Origin: an uncultured Eubacterium sp.
GTDB taxonomy: Bacteria > Bacillota_A > Clostridia > Lachnospirales > Lachnospiraceae
Direction: 5' to 3'
DNA length: 19,008 nt
Assembly: GCA_948468465.1 (NCBI GenBank)
Contig: CAOKJJ010000091.1
Coordinates: 1 to 19,008, forward strand
Shown here: positions 1 to 7,921 of the stretch, piece after piece
Position numbering within the stretch: the first letter of the stretch is position 1
Layout of the letters: each line of letters starts with the position of its first letter
Notes under the pieces: generated by a model
Told to the model about the DNA's origin: nothing
The model's input: only the letters and a program-made list of their open reading frames with translations
Database searches by the model: none
Translations under genes and position numbers: made by a program

Positions 1-139
1 GGCTGTAAGCCAGGGGCGGACTACGCGACGCGACCGGACGCAGCCACAGAGTTTATGCAGAATGTCTAGAGATTCTTAGCATTCTGGAGTAGGAGCCGCA
101 AGCCAGGCCAGTTCCCCCTCACCCGGCGTCCGGGAATCC
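1..139 (+). ncRNA. 3' part of a structured non-coding RNA (cut by window start)
   Basis: No reading frame with a ribosome binding site is visible here; the stretch is GC-rich and full of short stems. Seen: hairpin GGCT-gta-AGCC at 1-11; hairpin CAGAATG/CATTCTG at 58-64/80-86; and the tail CGTCCGGGAATCC at 127-139, which is the exact reverse complement of 18899-18911 at the other end of the window. CGCAGC (39-44) and GCCAGG (102-107) can pair with GCTGCG (18973-18978) and CCTGGC (18920-18925), in nested order. I infer that this is the 3' half of an RNA whose 5' half is at the right end. The tail can also form a small local hairpin (CCCGG-cgt-CCGGG, 122-134), so the long-range stem is not the only option. 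It does not show the conserved segments of RNase P RNA, tmRNA or SRP RNA that I know. A raiA-type RNA is one untested possibility. Confidence 0.5.
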
Positions 140-199
140 AATCACGCACAAAAATGTCAAAAAGGTTTCTTTTCTGGTTCACCCAGGTTAGGAGTAATT

Positions 200-2269
200 A
201 TGTCAAAAACGTTATACATAGCGGAAAAGCCGTCAGTAGCGCAGGAATTTGCCAGGGCTTTGAAAACAGATATGAAAAGATATGATGGTTACCAGGAAGG
301 CGCGGATGCGGTTGTGACCTGGTGTGTAGGTCATCTTGTTACGATGAGCTACCCTGAGGCATACGATCCGAAATATAAAAAATGGAGCCTGTCCACACTG
401 CCGTTTCTTCCGCAGGAGTTTAAGTATGAGGTGATTCCAAGTGCGGCGAAGCAGTTCCGCATTGTTGCTTCTTTGCTCAACCGGAAGGATATTTCGCTTA
501 TTTATGTGTGCACGGACTCAGGGAGAGAAGGAGAATATATTTACCGGCTTGTCGAACAGCTTGCCGGGGTCAAAGGCAAACAGCGCAGGCGGGTATGGAT
601 TGATTCCCAGACTGAAGAGGAAATTTTGCGCGGCATTAAAGAAGCAAAAGATTTATCAGAATATGATAATTTAGCGTCCAGTGCGTATTTACGTGCAAAG
701 GAAGACTATTTGATGGGGATTAATTTTTCCAGGCTGCTTTCTTTAAAATACGGGGATGCGGTGGCGGCTTATCTGCATGAAAAATATGTCGTGATATCCG
801 TGGGCCGTGTCATGACCTGTGTGCTTGGCATGGTTGTTAGAAGGGAACGTGAAATACGTACGTTTGTGAAGACTCCGTTTTACCGGGTGCTGTCGCAGAT
901 TGATATTCAGGGCTATAAATTAGAATGTGAGTGGAAGGCAGTCGAGGGCTCTGCGTATTTTCAGTCACCTAAACTGTATAAGGAAAATGGTTTTAAGGAG
1001 AAAGACGACGCGCAGCATTTGATTGCGCAGCTGTCAGAACATCCGCCGGTTCAGGCGACCGTGTTTTCCATGGAAAAGAAAAAAGAGACAAAAAACGCGC
1101 CGCTTTTGTATAACCTGGCAGAACTGCAAAATACATGTTCTAAATTTTTTAAGATCAGCCCGGATCAGACGCTCGGCATTGTGCAGGAGCTTTATGAAAA
1201 GAAGCTGGTTACATATCCGCGTACGGATGCCCGCGTGCTTTCTACCGCGGCGGCAAAGGAAATTCGAAAAAATATCAGCGGTCTGTGTAAGGTTCCGGGC
1301 GTGCAGATGTTTGCGGAAACGATACTGAACAATAAAAGCTATGAAAATATAGGAAAGACACGTTATACCAATGATAAGCAGATTACGGACCATTATGCGA
1401 TTATTCCGACAGGGCAGGGTCTTGGGGCGCTTAAGTCATTGCATGCAAATGCCGCAAAGGTGTATGAGACAATCGTGCGCAGGTTTCTTGCCATTTTTTA
1501 TCCGCCGGCAGTTTATTTAAAATACAGCATAGTATTTCAGATAAAAGAAGAAAAATTTTTTGCGGGCTTTAAAGTGCTCAAAGATCAGGGTTACCTGCCG
1601 GTTATGGAATATTCTTTTTTTAAAAAGAAAGAAGAGGGAAGCACAGGGACAAAAGAGCATAAAAATGAAAAAAAAGATGCGGAAAACGAAGACGAGGCGG
1701 AATGGGATGCCGGATTATTGGAAGCGGTTGCTTCATTGAAAAAAGGCATGGTCTTTCCTGTAGATCAATTTCGGATCCGGGAAGGGGAAACTTCGCCGCC
1801 AAAACGGTATAATTCGGGTTCGATGATACTGGCGATGGAAAATGCGGGCCAGCTGATTGAAGATGAGGAGCTGCGGGCTACGATCAAAGGAAGCGGTATC
1901 GGCACAAGCGCAACGAGGGCGGAAATCCTCTCAAAGCTTGTAAGAAACAAATATCTGTCGCTGAACAAAAAAACGCAGGTCATTACGCCTACGCTGCTCG
2001 GTGAGATGATTTTTGACGTTGTAAACGCTTCGATTAAGTCGCTGCTGAATCCGGAACTTACAGCCAGCTGGGAAAAAGGGCTGACCTATGTCGCGCAGGG
2101 AACGATTACGACACAGGAGTATATGGAAAAGCTGGAGCATTTTATAGAGAGCCGTACGAGCGGGGTGCTGAACCTGAATAATCAGTACATGCTGCGAGGT
2201 ATGTTTGACCAGGCTTTTGCATATTATGGCAGTAGTAATAATAAGACGCAGAAAGGAAAAAGAAAATGA
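200..2269 (+). CDS. topB: DNA topoisomerase III (type IA topoisomerase)
   Basis: Type IA topoisomerase that cuts and passes single strands to relax negative supercoils and decatenate replication or recombination intermediates. The N-terminal Toprim domain carries Glu9 (IAEKPSVA) and the acidic motif TDSGREGE at about 105-112. The second Asp of the textbook DxDxE is Gly, as in the ATDAGREGE motif I recall from Bacillus TopB. The catalytic tyrosine is Tyr339 in TYPRTD. DHYAIIPT (397-404) and GIGTSATRAEIL near 585 are further signature segments. At 689 residues it is of usual TopB length, and it has no C-terminal zinc-finger repeats, which argues for TopB rather than TopA. Lys-rich linker residues lie at about 475-495. 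The start ATG follows TAGGAG (190-195). The stop overlaps the next gene's ATG by 4 bases. TopB is found both on chromosomes and on conjugative elements; no conjugation genes are visible here. Confidence 0.95.
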   Translation: MSKTLYIAEKPSVAQEFARALKTDMKRYDGYQEGADAVVTWCVGHLVTMSYPEAYDPKYKKWSLSTLPFLPQEFKYEVIPSAAKQFRIVASLLNRKDISLIYVCTDSGREGEYIYRLVEQLAGVKGKQRRRVWIDSQTEEEILRGIKEAKDLSEYDNLASSAYLRAKEDYLMGINFSRLLSLKYGDAVAAYLHEKYVVISVGRVMTCVLGMVVRREREIRTFVKTPFYRVLSQIDIQGYKLECEWKAVEGSAYFQSPKLYKENGFKEKDDAQHLIAQLSEHPPVQATVFSMEKKKETKNAPLLYNLAELQNTCSKFFKISPDQTLGIVQELYEKKLVTYPRTDARVLSTAAAKEIRKNISGLCKVPGVQMFAETILNNKSYENIGKTRYTNDKQITDHYAIIPTGQGLGALKSLHANAAKVYETIVRRFLAIFYPPAVYLKYSIVFQIKEEKFFAGFKVLKDQGYLPVMEYSFFKKKEEGSTGTKEHKNEKKDAENEDEAEWDAGLLEAVASLKKGMVFPVDQFRIREGETSPPKRYNSGSMILAMENAGQLIEDEELRATIKGSGIGTSATRAEILSKLVRNKYLSLNKKTQVITPTLLGEMIFDVVNASIKSLLNPELTASWEKGLTYVAQGTITTQEYMEKLEHFIESRTSGVLNLNNQYMLRGMFDQAFAYYGSSNNKTQKGKRK

Positions 2270-2934
2270 AACAGTGTTTAATCAAAAATTTGTATGATTT
2301 AAATGAAACCATTGCAGCAGAGCTGTTTGCGGAGGCAGACTATCCATGGGAAGTACTTGGAAAAATTTCAGATTTTATCATAGAGCTTGGAAACAGCCTT
2401 GACAGCAGCAAATATGAAAAGCGCGGTGAAAATATCTGGATTGCAAAGTCAGCGGAAGTCGCTCCGACTGCATGCCTGAACGGGCCGCTGATCATTGACG
2501 AAAAAGCGCAGATTCGTCATTGTGCATTTATCCGCGGCAGTGCGATTGTTGGAAAGGGAGCCGTAGTTGGAAATTCTACGGAGCTTAAAAATGCAGTGAT
2601 TTTTAACGGTGTTCAGGTGCCTCACTATAATTATGTCGGCGATTCTGTGCTTGGCTATAAATCTCATATGGGAGCCGGCTCCATTACTTCGAATGTAAAA
2701 TCAGACAAGACGCTCGTTTCTGTAAAAGACGGCAGTGCTGTAATCGAAACAGGACTTAAAAAATTCGGCGCCATGCTTGGGGATTATGTGGAAGTGGGCT
2801 GCAATTCCGTGTTAAATCCAGGGACTGTAGTGGGAAGGCATACGAATATTTACCCGTTGTCTATGGTTCGCGGTGTCGTCGCGTCAAATTCCATTTATAA
2901 AAACAAAAATGAAATCGTTGAAAAGGACAAATAG
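2266..2934 (+). CDS. GlmU-like left-handed beta-helix protein (acetyltransferase domain only)
   Basis: A 222-residue protein made of a short alpha-helical N-terminus (about 1-55) and a left-handed parallel beta-helix of hexapeptide repeats (about 58-210). The segment VPHYNYVGDSVLGYKSHMGA, followed by GSITSN, closely parallels the acetyltransferase active-site region of GlmU, including the His before the YxGD turn and the GAG-ITxN loop. The pyrophosphorylase (nucleotidyltransferase) domain of GlmU is absent, so it cannot be bifunctional GlmU. Such short proteins are often labelled UDP-GlcNAc pyrophosphorylase by similarity, which is probably misleading; an acyl- or acetyltransferase acting on a sugar phosphate is the safer reading, and the substrate is unknown. 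It starts inside the topB stop codon (ATGA overlap), so it is probably translationally coupled to topB. AAAGGAAAAAG lies just upstream of the start. Confidence 0.8.
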   Translation: MKQCLIKNLYDLNETIAAELFAEADYPWEVLGKISDFIIELGNSLDSSKYEKRGENIWIAKSAEVAPTACLNGPLIIDEKAQIRHCAFIRGSAIVGKGAVVGNSTELKNAVIFNGVQVPHYNYVGDSVLGYKSHMGAGSITSNVKSDKTLVSVKDGSAVIETGLKKFGAMLGDYVEVGCNSVLNPGTVVGRHTNIYPLSMVRGVVASNSIYKNKNEIVEKDK

Positions 2935-2945
2935 GAGTTTTTTTC

Positions 2946-3974
2946 ATGAACCTTTATGAGAATGGGGATGAATTATGGGATTTATACACAAAGGACAGAG
3001 AAAGGACGGGGCAGCTGCATCGGCGTGGAGACCCTATGCCGAAAGACAGTTACCGCCTGGCTGTCCATGTATGTATTTTTAACAGTAAAAATCAGCTGTT
3101 GATCCAGCAGCGCCAGCCCTTTAAAAAAGGCTGGCCAAATATGTGGGATATATCTGTCGGAGGTTCCGCGGTGGCAGGTGACAGCAGCAGCCAGGCGGCA
3201 CAGAGGGAATTGCGGGAGGAACTTGGCATAGAACTGGACCTTTCAAAGGAACGTCCGTTTCTGACGATGAATTTTTCAGAAGGATTTGATGATTTTTATA
3301 TATTAGAATGCGACCTGGAGCTGTCAGCACTGCGTCTGCAGCAGGAAGAGGTCCGGCAGGTACGCTGGGCCGAAAAAGAAGAGGTTTTGAAAATGCAGGC
3401 ACAGGGCATTATGATCCCTTACTGGTTTTTGGACAGGCTGTTTGATATCCGGGACAGCTATGACAGGCAGGGCGAACGAATTCACAGGATTCATACGGGG
3501 TTTGCCGGGTTTGCCCATCTGGAATCATGGATGAGCCTGGCGGAAATCATCAAAAATGATTTTCCGGGCATGGATTCATCCGCGGCATGGCACAGCTACT
3601 GTGATACCGTGATCCGGCATATGAAGCAGGGGACTGCTGTCTATGCGGCGGATGGCCGCATGCTTGTCGGTATCCTGCTTTTTTCAAAAGAAGAAAGCAA
3701 AATCCAGTGCCTGGCTGTCCACCCGGAATACCGCAGACAAAAAATTGCGACGAAAATGATACAGCTTATGAAAACGAAGCTGGAGCCAGATGCAGAGCTG
3801 TATGTGGAAACATTCCGCGAGGGTAATAAAAAAGGGGACGCGGCCAGAAGCTTTTACCGCGCGCTTGGATTTGTTCCGGGCAAATTAGATATGTATGAAG
3901 ATTATCCGGTACAGTTGTTTGTGTGCGGCACTGGCAGGGCTGGATATCCGGCAGATTGCGGAAATGAACCTTAA
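2946..3974 (+). CDS. Nudix hydrolase-GNAT acetyltransferase fusion
   Basis: Two enzymes in one 342-residue chain. Residues 1 to about 165 are a Nudix domain of the IPP-isomerase-like sort; the Nudix box lies at 73-95 and ends in RELREELGI. Its first acidic position is Asp79 rather than the usual Glu, while the catalytic EE pair is intact. Residues about 185-325 are a GNAT N-acetyltransferase domain; the acetyl-CoA loop is CLAVHPEYRRQKIATK (255-270), with Lys where the R/Q-x-x-G-x-A motif has Gly, and ARSFYRALGF near 300-309 is the usual C-terminal GNAT signature. Nudix-GNAT fusions are known in Clostridia, but the substrates are not. The start has AGGAG at 2933-2937. It lies 11 bases after the preceding gene, so it probably shares a transcript with topB. 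Confidence 0.88.
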   Translation: MNLYENGDELWDLYTKDRERTGQLHRRGDPMPKDSYRLAVHVCIFNSKNQLLIQQRQPFKKGWPNMWDISVGGSAVAGDSSSQAAQRELREELGIELDLSKERPFLTMNFSEGFDDFYILECDLELSALRLQQEEVRQVRWAEKEEVLKMQAQGIMIPYWFLDRLFDIRDSYDRQGERIHRIHTGFAGFAHLESWMSLAEIIKNDFPGMDSSAAWHSYCDTVIRHMKQGTAVYAADGRMLVGILLFSKEESKIQCLAVHPEYRRQKIATKMIQLMKTKLEPDAELYVETFREGNKKGDAARSFYRALGFVPGKLDMYEDYPVQLFVCGTGRAGYPADCGNEP

Positions 3975-4021
3975 GACACGCTCTGGTATGGCATTGTGGA
4001 AAGGAATGTGTAAAAGTAAGT

Positions 4022-4258
4022 ATGGAAAATTCATATCGTTTTTTTGAAAACAGAGACTGTAAATATTTTCCATGTCATAAGGAATCGGGGGATTTTAACT
4101 GTTTATTTTGTTATTGCCCTCTGTATTTAAGGGAGAACTGTCCGGGGAATCCTTCTTATATAGAAAAAGATGCGGGAAAGATAAAAGACTGTACAAACTG
4201 TACCTTTCCACATCGGCCTGAAAATTACGATATAGTCGTTCAGATGCTGAAAGAGTAA
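4022..4258 (+). CDS. Small cysteine-rich metal-binding protein
   Basis: A 78-residue protein with eight cysteines (13, 18, 27, 30, 32, 40, 57, 60) plus His19 and His64. This matches the clostridial 'cysteine-rich small domain' family (COG2158 type), thought to bind zinc or an iron-sulfur cluster; its function is unknown. In other genomes the family can sit beside cobalamin genes, but none is visible here. The start is not certain: the best Shine-Dalgarno-like sequence, AAGGAA at 4001-4006, is about 15 bases from the ATG, further than usual. However, the first residues (MENSYRFFENRDCKYFPCH) look like the normal family N-terminus. It follows the Nudix-GNAT gene by 47 bases on the same strand. 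No convincing terminator is seen after it. Confidence 0.82.
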   Translation: MENSYRFFENRDCKYFPCHKESGDFNCLFCYCPLYLRENCPGNPSYIEKDAGKIKDCTNCTFPHRPENYDIVVQMLKE

Positions 4259-4338
4259 AAAGCAACTTATCATGATTCACAATATATTTGGATATTACTT
4301 TCTAAAATCTTTCATGAAAAATTAATGTCCCTAACAGG

Positions 4339-4367
4339 TTGTAAATCAGAAGAAAAAGTGGTAAAAT
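4339..4367 (+). promoter_or_regulatory. Promoter for the secreted Ig-like protein gene
   Basis: TTGTAA (4339-4344), a 17-base spacer and TAAAAT (4362-4367), with an extended -10 TGG immediately before the -10 box. This is a good vegetative sigma-A promoter 42 bases upstream of the 4410 start. Confidence 0.7.
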
Positions 4368-4409
4368 ATAACAATCTTAGAATTTCAGACAAAAAGAAGG
4401 AGGGCAATA

Positions 4410-6953
4410 ATGTCTAAAAAGATTTTGAAAGAACTGACGCTGCTTTTAGCCGTTGTGATGATTCTCACAGGAATGCCGATAACGGTTCGTGCCGCGGCAA
4501 ATCCTGCATTTCAGACAACTTACTCGACCTTTTATGAAAATCGTGCCAACCAGGGCATTTATGATATTCAGGTCAACAATGTGCAAAAAGGCTACATATT
4601 GAAATGGCATATCACAGGAAAGGGCAAGAAATGGGCATCTTTTGACACGAAAAAGATCATTGCAAAAGGGACTACGGTGACAAATAAGCTGACGGTCGAC
4701 AGCAACGGAGAGTCAGCCTATGCTGCGGGCGAGCGGATCCGCATTACCGTAAATGTATACACGGCAAAGTGGAAACTGGTGGACAAGCTCACATTCGCGG
4801 GAAAACTGCAGAGCAAAGCGAAGTCGATCAATATTGATACGACAGGCATCAGTGACCTTAAGCAGTTAAAATCCGGTGAGACATATAAGCTGCGTGCGGT
4901 AATGACACCGCTCAACGCGACGAGCAAAGTATACTGGGAAGTAAAAGATGCCAAAGGTACGGACTGTTCTACACAGATTACCGCAGACGGCGCATGGACA
5001 CCGGCGCAGTCAGGAGAATATACGATTACCGCGATCGCTAGAAATTCTGCCAAAGGCGCGGCGCTTTGCACGAAGCAGATTCAGGCGACCGTTGGTACGT
5101 TTATCGAAAATATTGAACAGACTGCTTCGAATAAATTTAAAGTTTCATTTGCGACTGCTCCGGCAGTTACGTTAAAAGAAGCGGATTTTTCGATCAAGTC
5201 CGGTGAGACGACCGTTGTTGTGAAAAAAGTAAGCTATGCGGAAGACGGAAAAACGGTGGAAGTTACCACGTCCACAAACTTTATGGATGGCAAGGTTTAT
5301 AATGTGACATGCGCCGGATATTCGAAAGAGTTTACAGCCAGTGCGGGCAAGCCGGCGAAGCTTATGATTACGACGACCTCTGCGCAGGCAGGAAAATATA
5401 CGACGATTGAATACGCGTTTTATGACGCGAAAAATATTGATGTGACAGAAACGGTAAAAAGCGGGACGTTCCGCTATTCCGCGAATGTGACAAACGGGCT
5501 GCTTGACCAGCAGACGAACAAACTGTTTATGACGACGATCGGCAGCATCGCGAATGTGACATTAGAGTATACGGCAGTTGACGGCACACGCCTGACGGAT
5601 ACAAAGACGATTGTCTGCGTGGAACAAAAGGCTGAAGAAGCGGCGGATTCCAAGTTTACACTGACAAAAAGCGTACAGGCACCGACTTTCCAGGATGCGG
5701 AAGTGCGGGAGATTGCGATCGGCGATACCATGTATGCGCATTTTGCGGCATTGAATAAAAATGGCACAGCTATTACTTATGACAGCATTACATATACCTC
5801 TTCAGATCCGGACAGCCTGATTGTCAGTCCGGAAGGAAAGCTGACGCCGATCAAGGCGGGAAGTGTTACGATTGTAGTCACAGCGCTTCAGGGGACGATC
5901 CCGGTTACCTATTCCTATGATGTGACCGTGAAAGCAGGACGCTATCTGGCAACGATTCAAATGAAAGAGACAGCGATTGCCATGTCAAATACAGATGTGG
6001 CGGAATACCAGAAGATCGTACCGGTAACGGCTATGGATCAGTATGGAGAAACGCTTTCCCTGACAAATGCGACAGGAACAGTAACTGAATCTTATGGACG
6101 TACCATCGCGCGTTATGAGCCTTCGATCAACAGTATCGTAGTGACGACGCAAAGAGCGGCCGCAGGAATTTATAACTGCATTTTATCGCTGACTTCAAAC
6201 GGTGTGACATTAAAGCAGAATTTTACGGTGATTGTATCAGCGGTTCCGACAACGGGCGTGCTGACTTATCAGGTGGAAGTAAGCCATCCTGTTTTGGATT
6301 TGTCTGTAAATGAAAATACAGATATGTCAAATGTACCGAAGATTGAAGTACGTCTGGCAGAATACCGCGGCGGCGTATTTAATCAGTATATCCTGTTTGA
6401 GTCTGCCTACATTCAAAAAGGCAACGCAAAATACGCAAATGATATGAGGACGGTTGTAACGACTGACGGCGCGCTGGTGTCCAGCGGCAAGACGCTGGAG
6501 CTGAATCCGATTTATATCGGCCCGGTTGGGGATAACGGCGGACTCTTCTGCAGAAAAGCCGAAAAGGGAATTTATACCATTACGCTGAAATATAAACAGC
6601 AGGTTTCTTATATGGGAACATGGAGAAATGAAGATAAGACGGTTACTGCTAATGTCGAACTTACAGATACACAGGCGATACCGGATTACAGCATCCGCAG
6701 CCTGACGACAAGCACATCGGTACAGACAGCTTATCAGGTGGCTTTGGACTGCATTCAGCTGGCAAAGGATGACCAGATTATTGACTGTACCGTAACAGGT
6801 TCTAATAAGCTTGGCTCTTCTGTTTTAGTAAACAGCGGCGAACAGATTAATATTAGTACGATTACGATTCGTTCCGTAGTAACGATCAAAAATCAGCAAA
6901 AAGTATATGTAGATTATATGATACCGGTTGGAAGGACATTCACAAATCGTTAA
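4410..6953 (+). CDS. Secreted multi-domain Ig-like (Big_2-type) protein
   Basis: An 847-residue exported protein. The N-terminus has a Lys-rich start, a hydrophobic core (LTLLLAVVMILTGMPITV) and a likely signal-peptidase I site after VRA near residue 28. The rest is beta-rich, with Thr/Val/Lys-rich strands. Residues about 412-510 form a clear bacterial Ig-like group 2 domain (TYTSSDPDSLIV, LTPIKAGSVTIVVTA). A second, weaker Ig-like unit lies at about 135-228 and an S-layer-like strand pattern at 229-305; the C-terminal 300 residues are further beta-rich segments I cannot assign. No LPxTG anchor, SLH domain, lipobox or transmembrane helix is seen, so it is probably released or held non-covalently on the wall. 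A surface or adhesive role is inference. GAAGGAGGG at 4395-4403 is a strong ribosome binding site. It appears monocistronic, with its own promoter and terminator. Confidence 0.85.
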   Translation: MSKKILKELTLLLAVVMILTGMPITVRAAANPAFQTTYSTFYENRANQGIYDIQVNNVQKGYILKWHITGKGKKWASFDTKKIIAKGTTVTNKLTVDSNGESAYAAGERIRITVNVYTAKWKLVDKLTFAGKLQSKAKSINIDTTGISDLKQLKSGETYKLRAVMTPLNATSKVYWEVKDAKGTDCSTQITADGAWTPAQSGEYTITAIARNSAKGAALCTKQIQATVGTFIENIEQTASNKFKVSFATAPAVTLKEADFSIKSGETTVVVKKVSYAEDGKTVEVTTSTNFMDGKVYNVTCAGYSKEFTASAGKPAKLMITTTSAQAGKYTTIEYAFYDAKNIDVTETVKSGTFRYSANVTNGLLDQQTNKLFMTTIGSIANVTLEYTAVDGTRLTDTKTIVCVEQKAEEAADSKFTLTKSVQAPTFQDAEVREIAIGDTMYAHFAALNKNGTAITYDSITYTSSDPDSLIVSPEGKLTPIKAGSVTIVVTALQGTIPVTYSYDVTVKAGRYLATIQMKETAIAMSNTDVAEYQKIVPVTAMDQYGETLSLTNATGTVTESYGRTIARYEPSINSIVVTTQRAAAGIYNCILSLTSNGVTLKQNFTVIVSAVPTTGVLTYQVEVSHPVLDLSVNENTDMSNVPKIEVRLAEYRGGVFNQYILFESAYIQKGNAKYANDMRTVVTTDGALVSSGKTLELNPIYIGPVGDNGGLFCRKAEKGIYTITLKYKQQVSYMGTWRNEDKTVTANVELTDTQAIPDYSIRSLTTSTSVQTAYQVALDCIQLAKDDQIIDCTVTGSNKLGSSVLVNSGEQINISTITIRSVVTIKNQQKVYVDYMIPVGRTFTNR

Positions 6954-6961
6954 ATACAGTC

Positions 6962-6998
6962 AAAAAACAGACGTTTTACATCAAACGTCTGTTTTTTT
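6962..6998 (+). terminator. Rho-independent terminator after the secreted protein gene
   Basis: A 15-base stem (6962-6976 with 6983-6997, core CAGACGTTT/AAACGTCTG) closes a 6-base loop and ends in a run of seven T. The A-run on the 5' side could make it work in both directions. Confidence 0.9.
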
Positions 6999-7056
6999 GC
7001 AGATTTTTTAAGTGAATGTTTTTCATTTATAAAATGAAAAATTCTCACACTTTCAC

Positions 7057-7085
7057 TTTACAAACAAAGGGCAGGTGGTTATAAT
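7057..7085 (+). promoter_or_regulatory. Promoter of the 2-oxoacid oxidoreductase operon
   Basis: TTTACA (7057-7062), a 17-base spacer and a perfect TATAAT (7080-7085). Transcription from about 7092 would leave a leader of about 145 bases before the gamma-subunit start at 7238. Confidence 0.78.
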
Positions 7086-7097
7086 AGAATTCGTTGA

Positions 7098-7212
7098 GAA
7101 ACCAGTGTTCCGTCCGGACAGAGATGGGAGATGCTCTGGTTTCAAATACATATTGCCTGAAAAGGCTGATAAAGGTATCAGAGAGTAACAGTTCAAGGTT
7201 CTGAACTGTTAC
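7098..7212 (+). promoter_or_regulatory. Structured leader of the oxidoreductase operon, with strong dyad
   Basis: The leader holds a long-range stem GAAACCAG/CTGGTTTC (7098-7105 with 7136-7143) and then a perfect 11-base dyad, GTAACAGTTCA/TGAACTGTTAC (7185-7195 with 7202-7212), with a 6-base loop. The dyad ends 8 bases before the AGAAGGAGAT ribosome binding site and has no T-run, so it is not a simple terminator. It may be an RNA element that affects stability or initiation, or a protein-binding site for the LysR regulator encoded at the operon's end. A related, weaker hairpin lies between the first two genes (7852-7872). No T-box or known riboswitch consensus is seen. Confidence 0.5.
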
Positions 7213-7237
7213 ATAAGAGAAGAAGGAGATTAGGAAG

Positions 7238-7843
7238 ATGAACAATGGAATTGAGATCAGATGGCATGGAAGAGGCGGCCAGGGAGCCAAAACAGCAGCG
7301 CTGCTTCTGGCAGACGCGGCATTTCAGACTGGACAGTATGTACAGGGATTTCCTGAATATGGTCCGGAACGTATGGGCGCACCAATTACGGCTTATAACA
7401 GAATTGGACGGGAACCGATACGCGTGCATTCAAATATATATACGCCTGATCTGGTTCTTGTTGTGGATGAAACTTTGCTTCATTCGGTTGATGTAACAGC
7501 TGGACTGAAACCGGAAGGGGCTTTGATTATTAATACGCCAAAAACGAGGAAAGAGATACTGCCTTTGCTGCATGGGTATCGGGGCAGTGTTTATACCGTA
7601 GATGCCAGAAAGATTTCCGAAGAGACATTAGGAAAGAATTTCCCGAATTCGCCGATGCTTGCGGCGGCTGTTGCGGTCAGCGGTGTTATGGAACGGGAAG
7701 CGTTTTTAAAGGAGATGCAGTCCTTGTACGAGCATAAATTTGCAAAAAAACCGGAAGTCATCGAAGGAAATATGCAGGCGCTGTATGAGACATTTGACGT
7801 GCTGGAAGAAATGTTAAAACGTGATATAAGAAAAAGCGCATAA
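7238..7843 (+). CDS. porG: 2-oxoacid:ferredoxin oxidoreductase, gamma subunit
   Basis: The gamma subunit of a four-subunit thiamine-diphosphate enzyme that oxidises a 2-oxoacid with CoA to acyl-CoA and CO2, reducing ferredoxin in the cytoplasm. The N-terminal motif GRGGQGAKTA (11-20) is the hallmark of this Rossmann-like domain, which packs on the CoA side. FPEYGPERMGAP (about 38-49) and FPNSPMLAA (about 135-143) are typical. At 201 residues it is full length for a separate gamma chain. AGAAGGAGAT at 7221-7230 is the ribosome binding site. It is the first of four subunit genes in the order gamma, delta, alpha, beta, as in archaeal and Thermotoga POR/VOR. Clostridia usually carry out pyruvate oxidation with a single-chain PFOR, so this enzyme may act on another 2-oxoacid, but the sequence alone does not decide. 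Confidence 0.92.
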   Translation: MNNGIEIRWHGRGGQGAKTAALLLADAAFQTGQYVQGFPEYGPERMGAPITAYNRIGREPIRVHSNIYTPDLVLVVDETLLHSVDVTAGLKPEGALIINTPKTRKEILPLLHGYRGSVYTVDARKISEETLGKNFPNSPMLAAAVAVSGVMEREAFLKEMQSLYEHKFAKKPEVIEGNMQALYETFDVLEEMLKRDIRKSA

Positions 7844-7851
7844 AATGCAGC

Positions 7852-7872
7852 AGTTCAAGAGTTATCTGAACT
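7852..7872 (+). repeat. Second hairpin related to the operon-leader dyad
   Basis: AGTTCA/TGAACT (7852-7857 with 7867-7872) with a 9-base loop, followed by ATTAC. It repeats the core CAGTTCA...TGAACTrTTAC of the leader dyad at 7185-7212. It lies in the 72-base gap between the gamma and delta genes. Confidence 0.5.
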
Positions 7873-7921
7873 ATTACCATAAAATAGAATACATCAATAA
7901 TTAAATTGAGGATAAATGTTT

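Noticed and set aside
1..139. Left-end RNA as tmRNA, RNase P RNA or SRP RNA
   Set aside because: The conserved segments I know for these (AGAGGAAAGTC of RNase P, TTCGA and CCA end of tmRNA, GNRA-capped SRP domain IV) are not present in either half.
514..537. TopB acidic motif reads DSGREGE instead of DPDREGE, suggesting a lost metal ligand
   Set aside because: Gram-positive TopB proteins commonly have Gly at this place (ATDAGREGE in Bacillus, as I recall), so it is a family variant rather than a defect.
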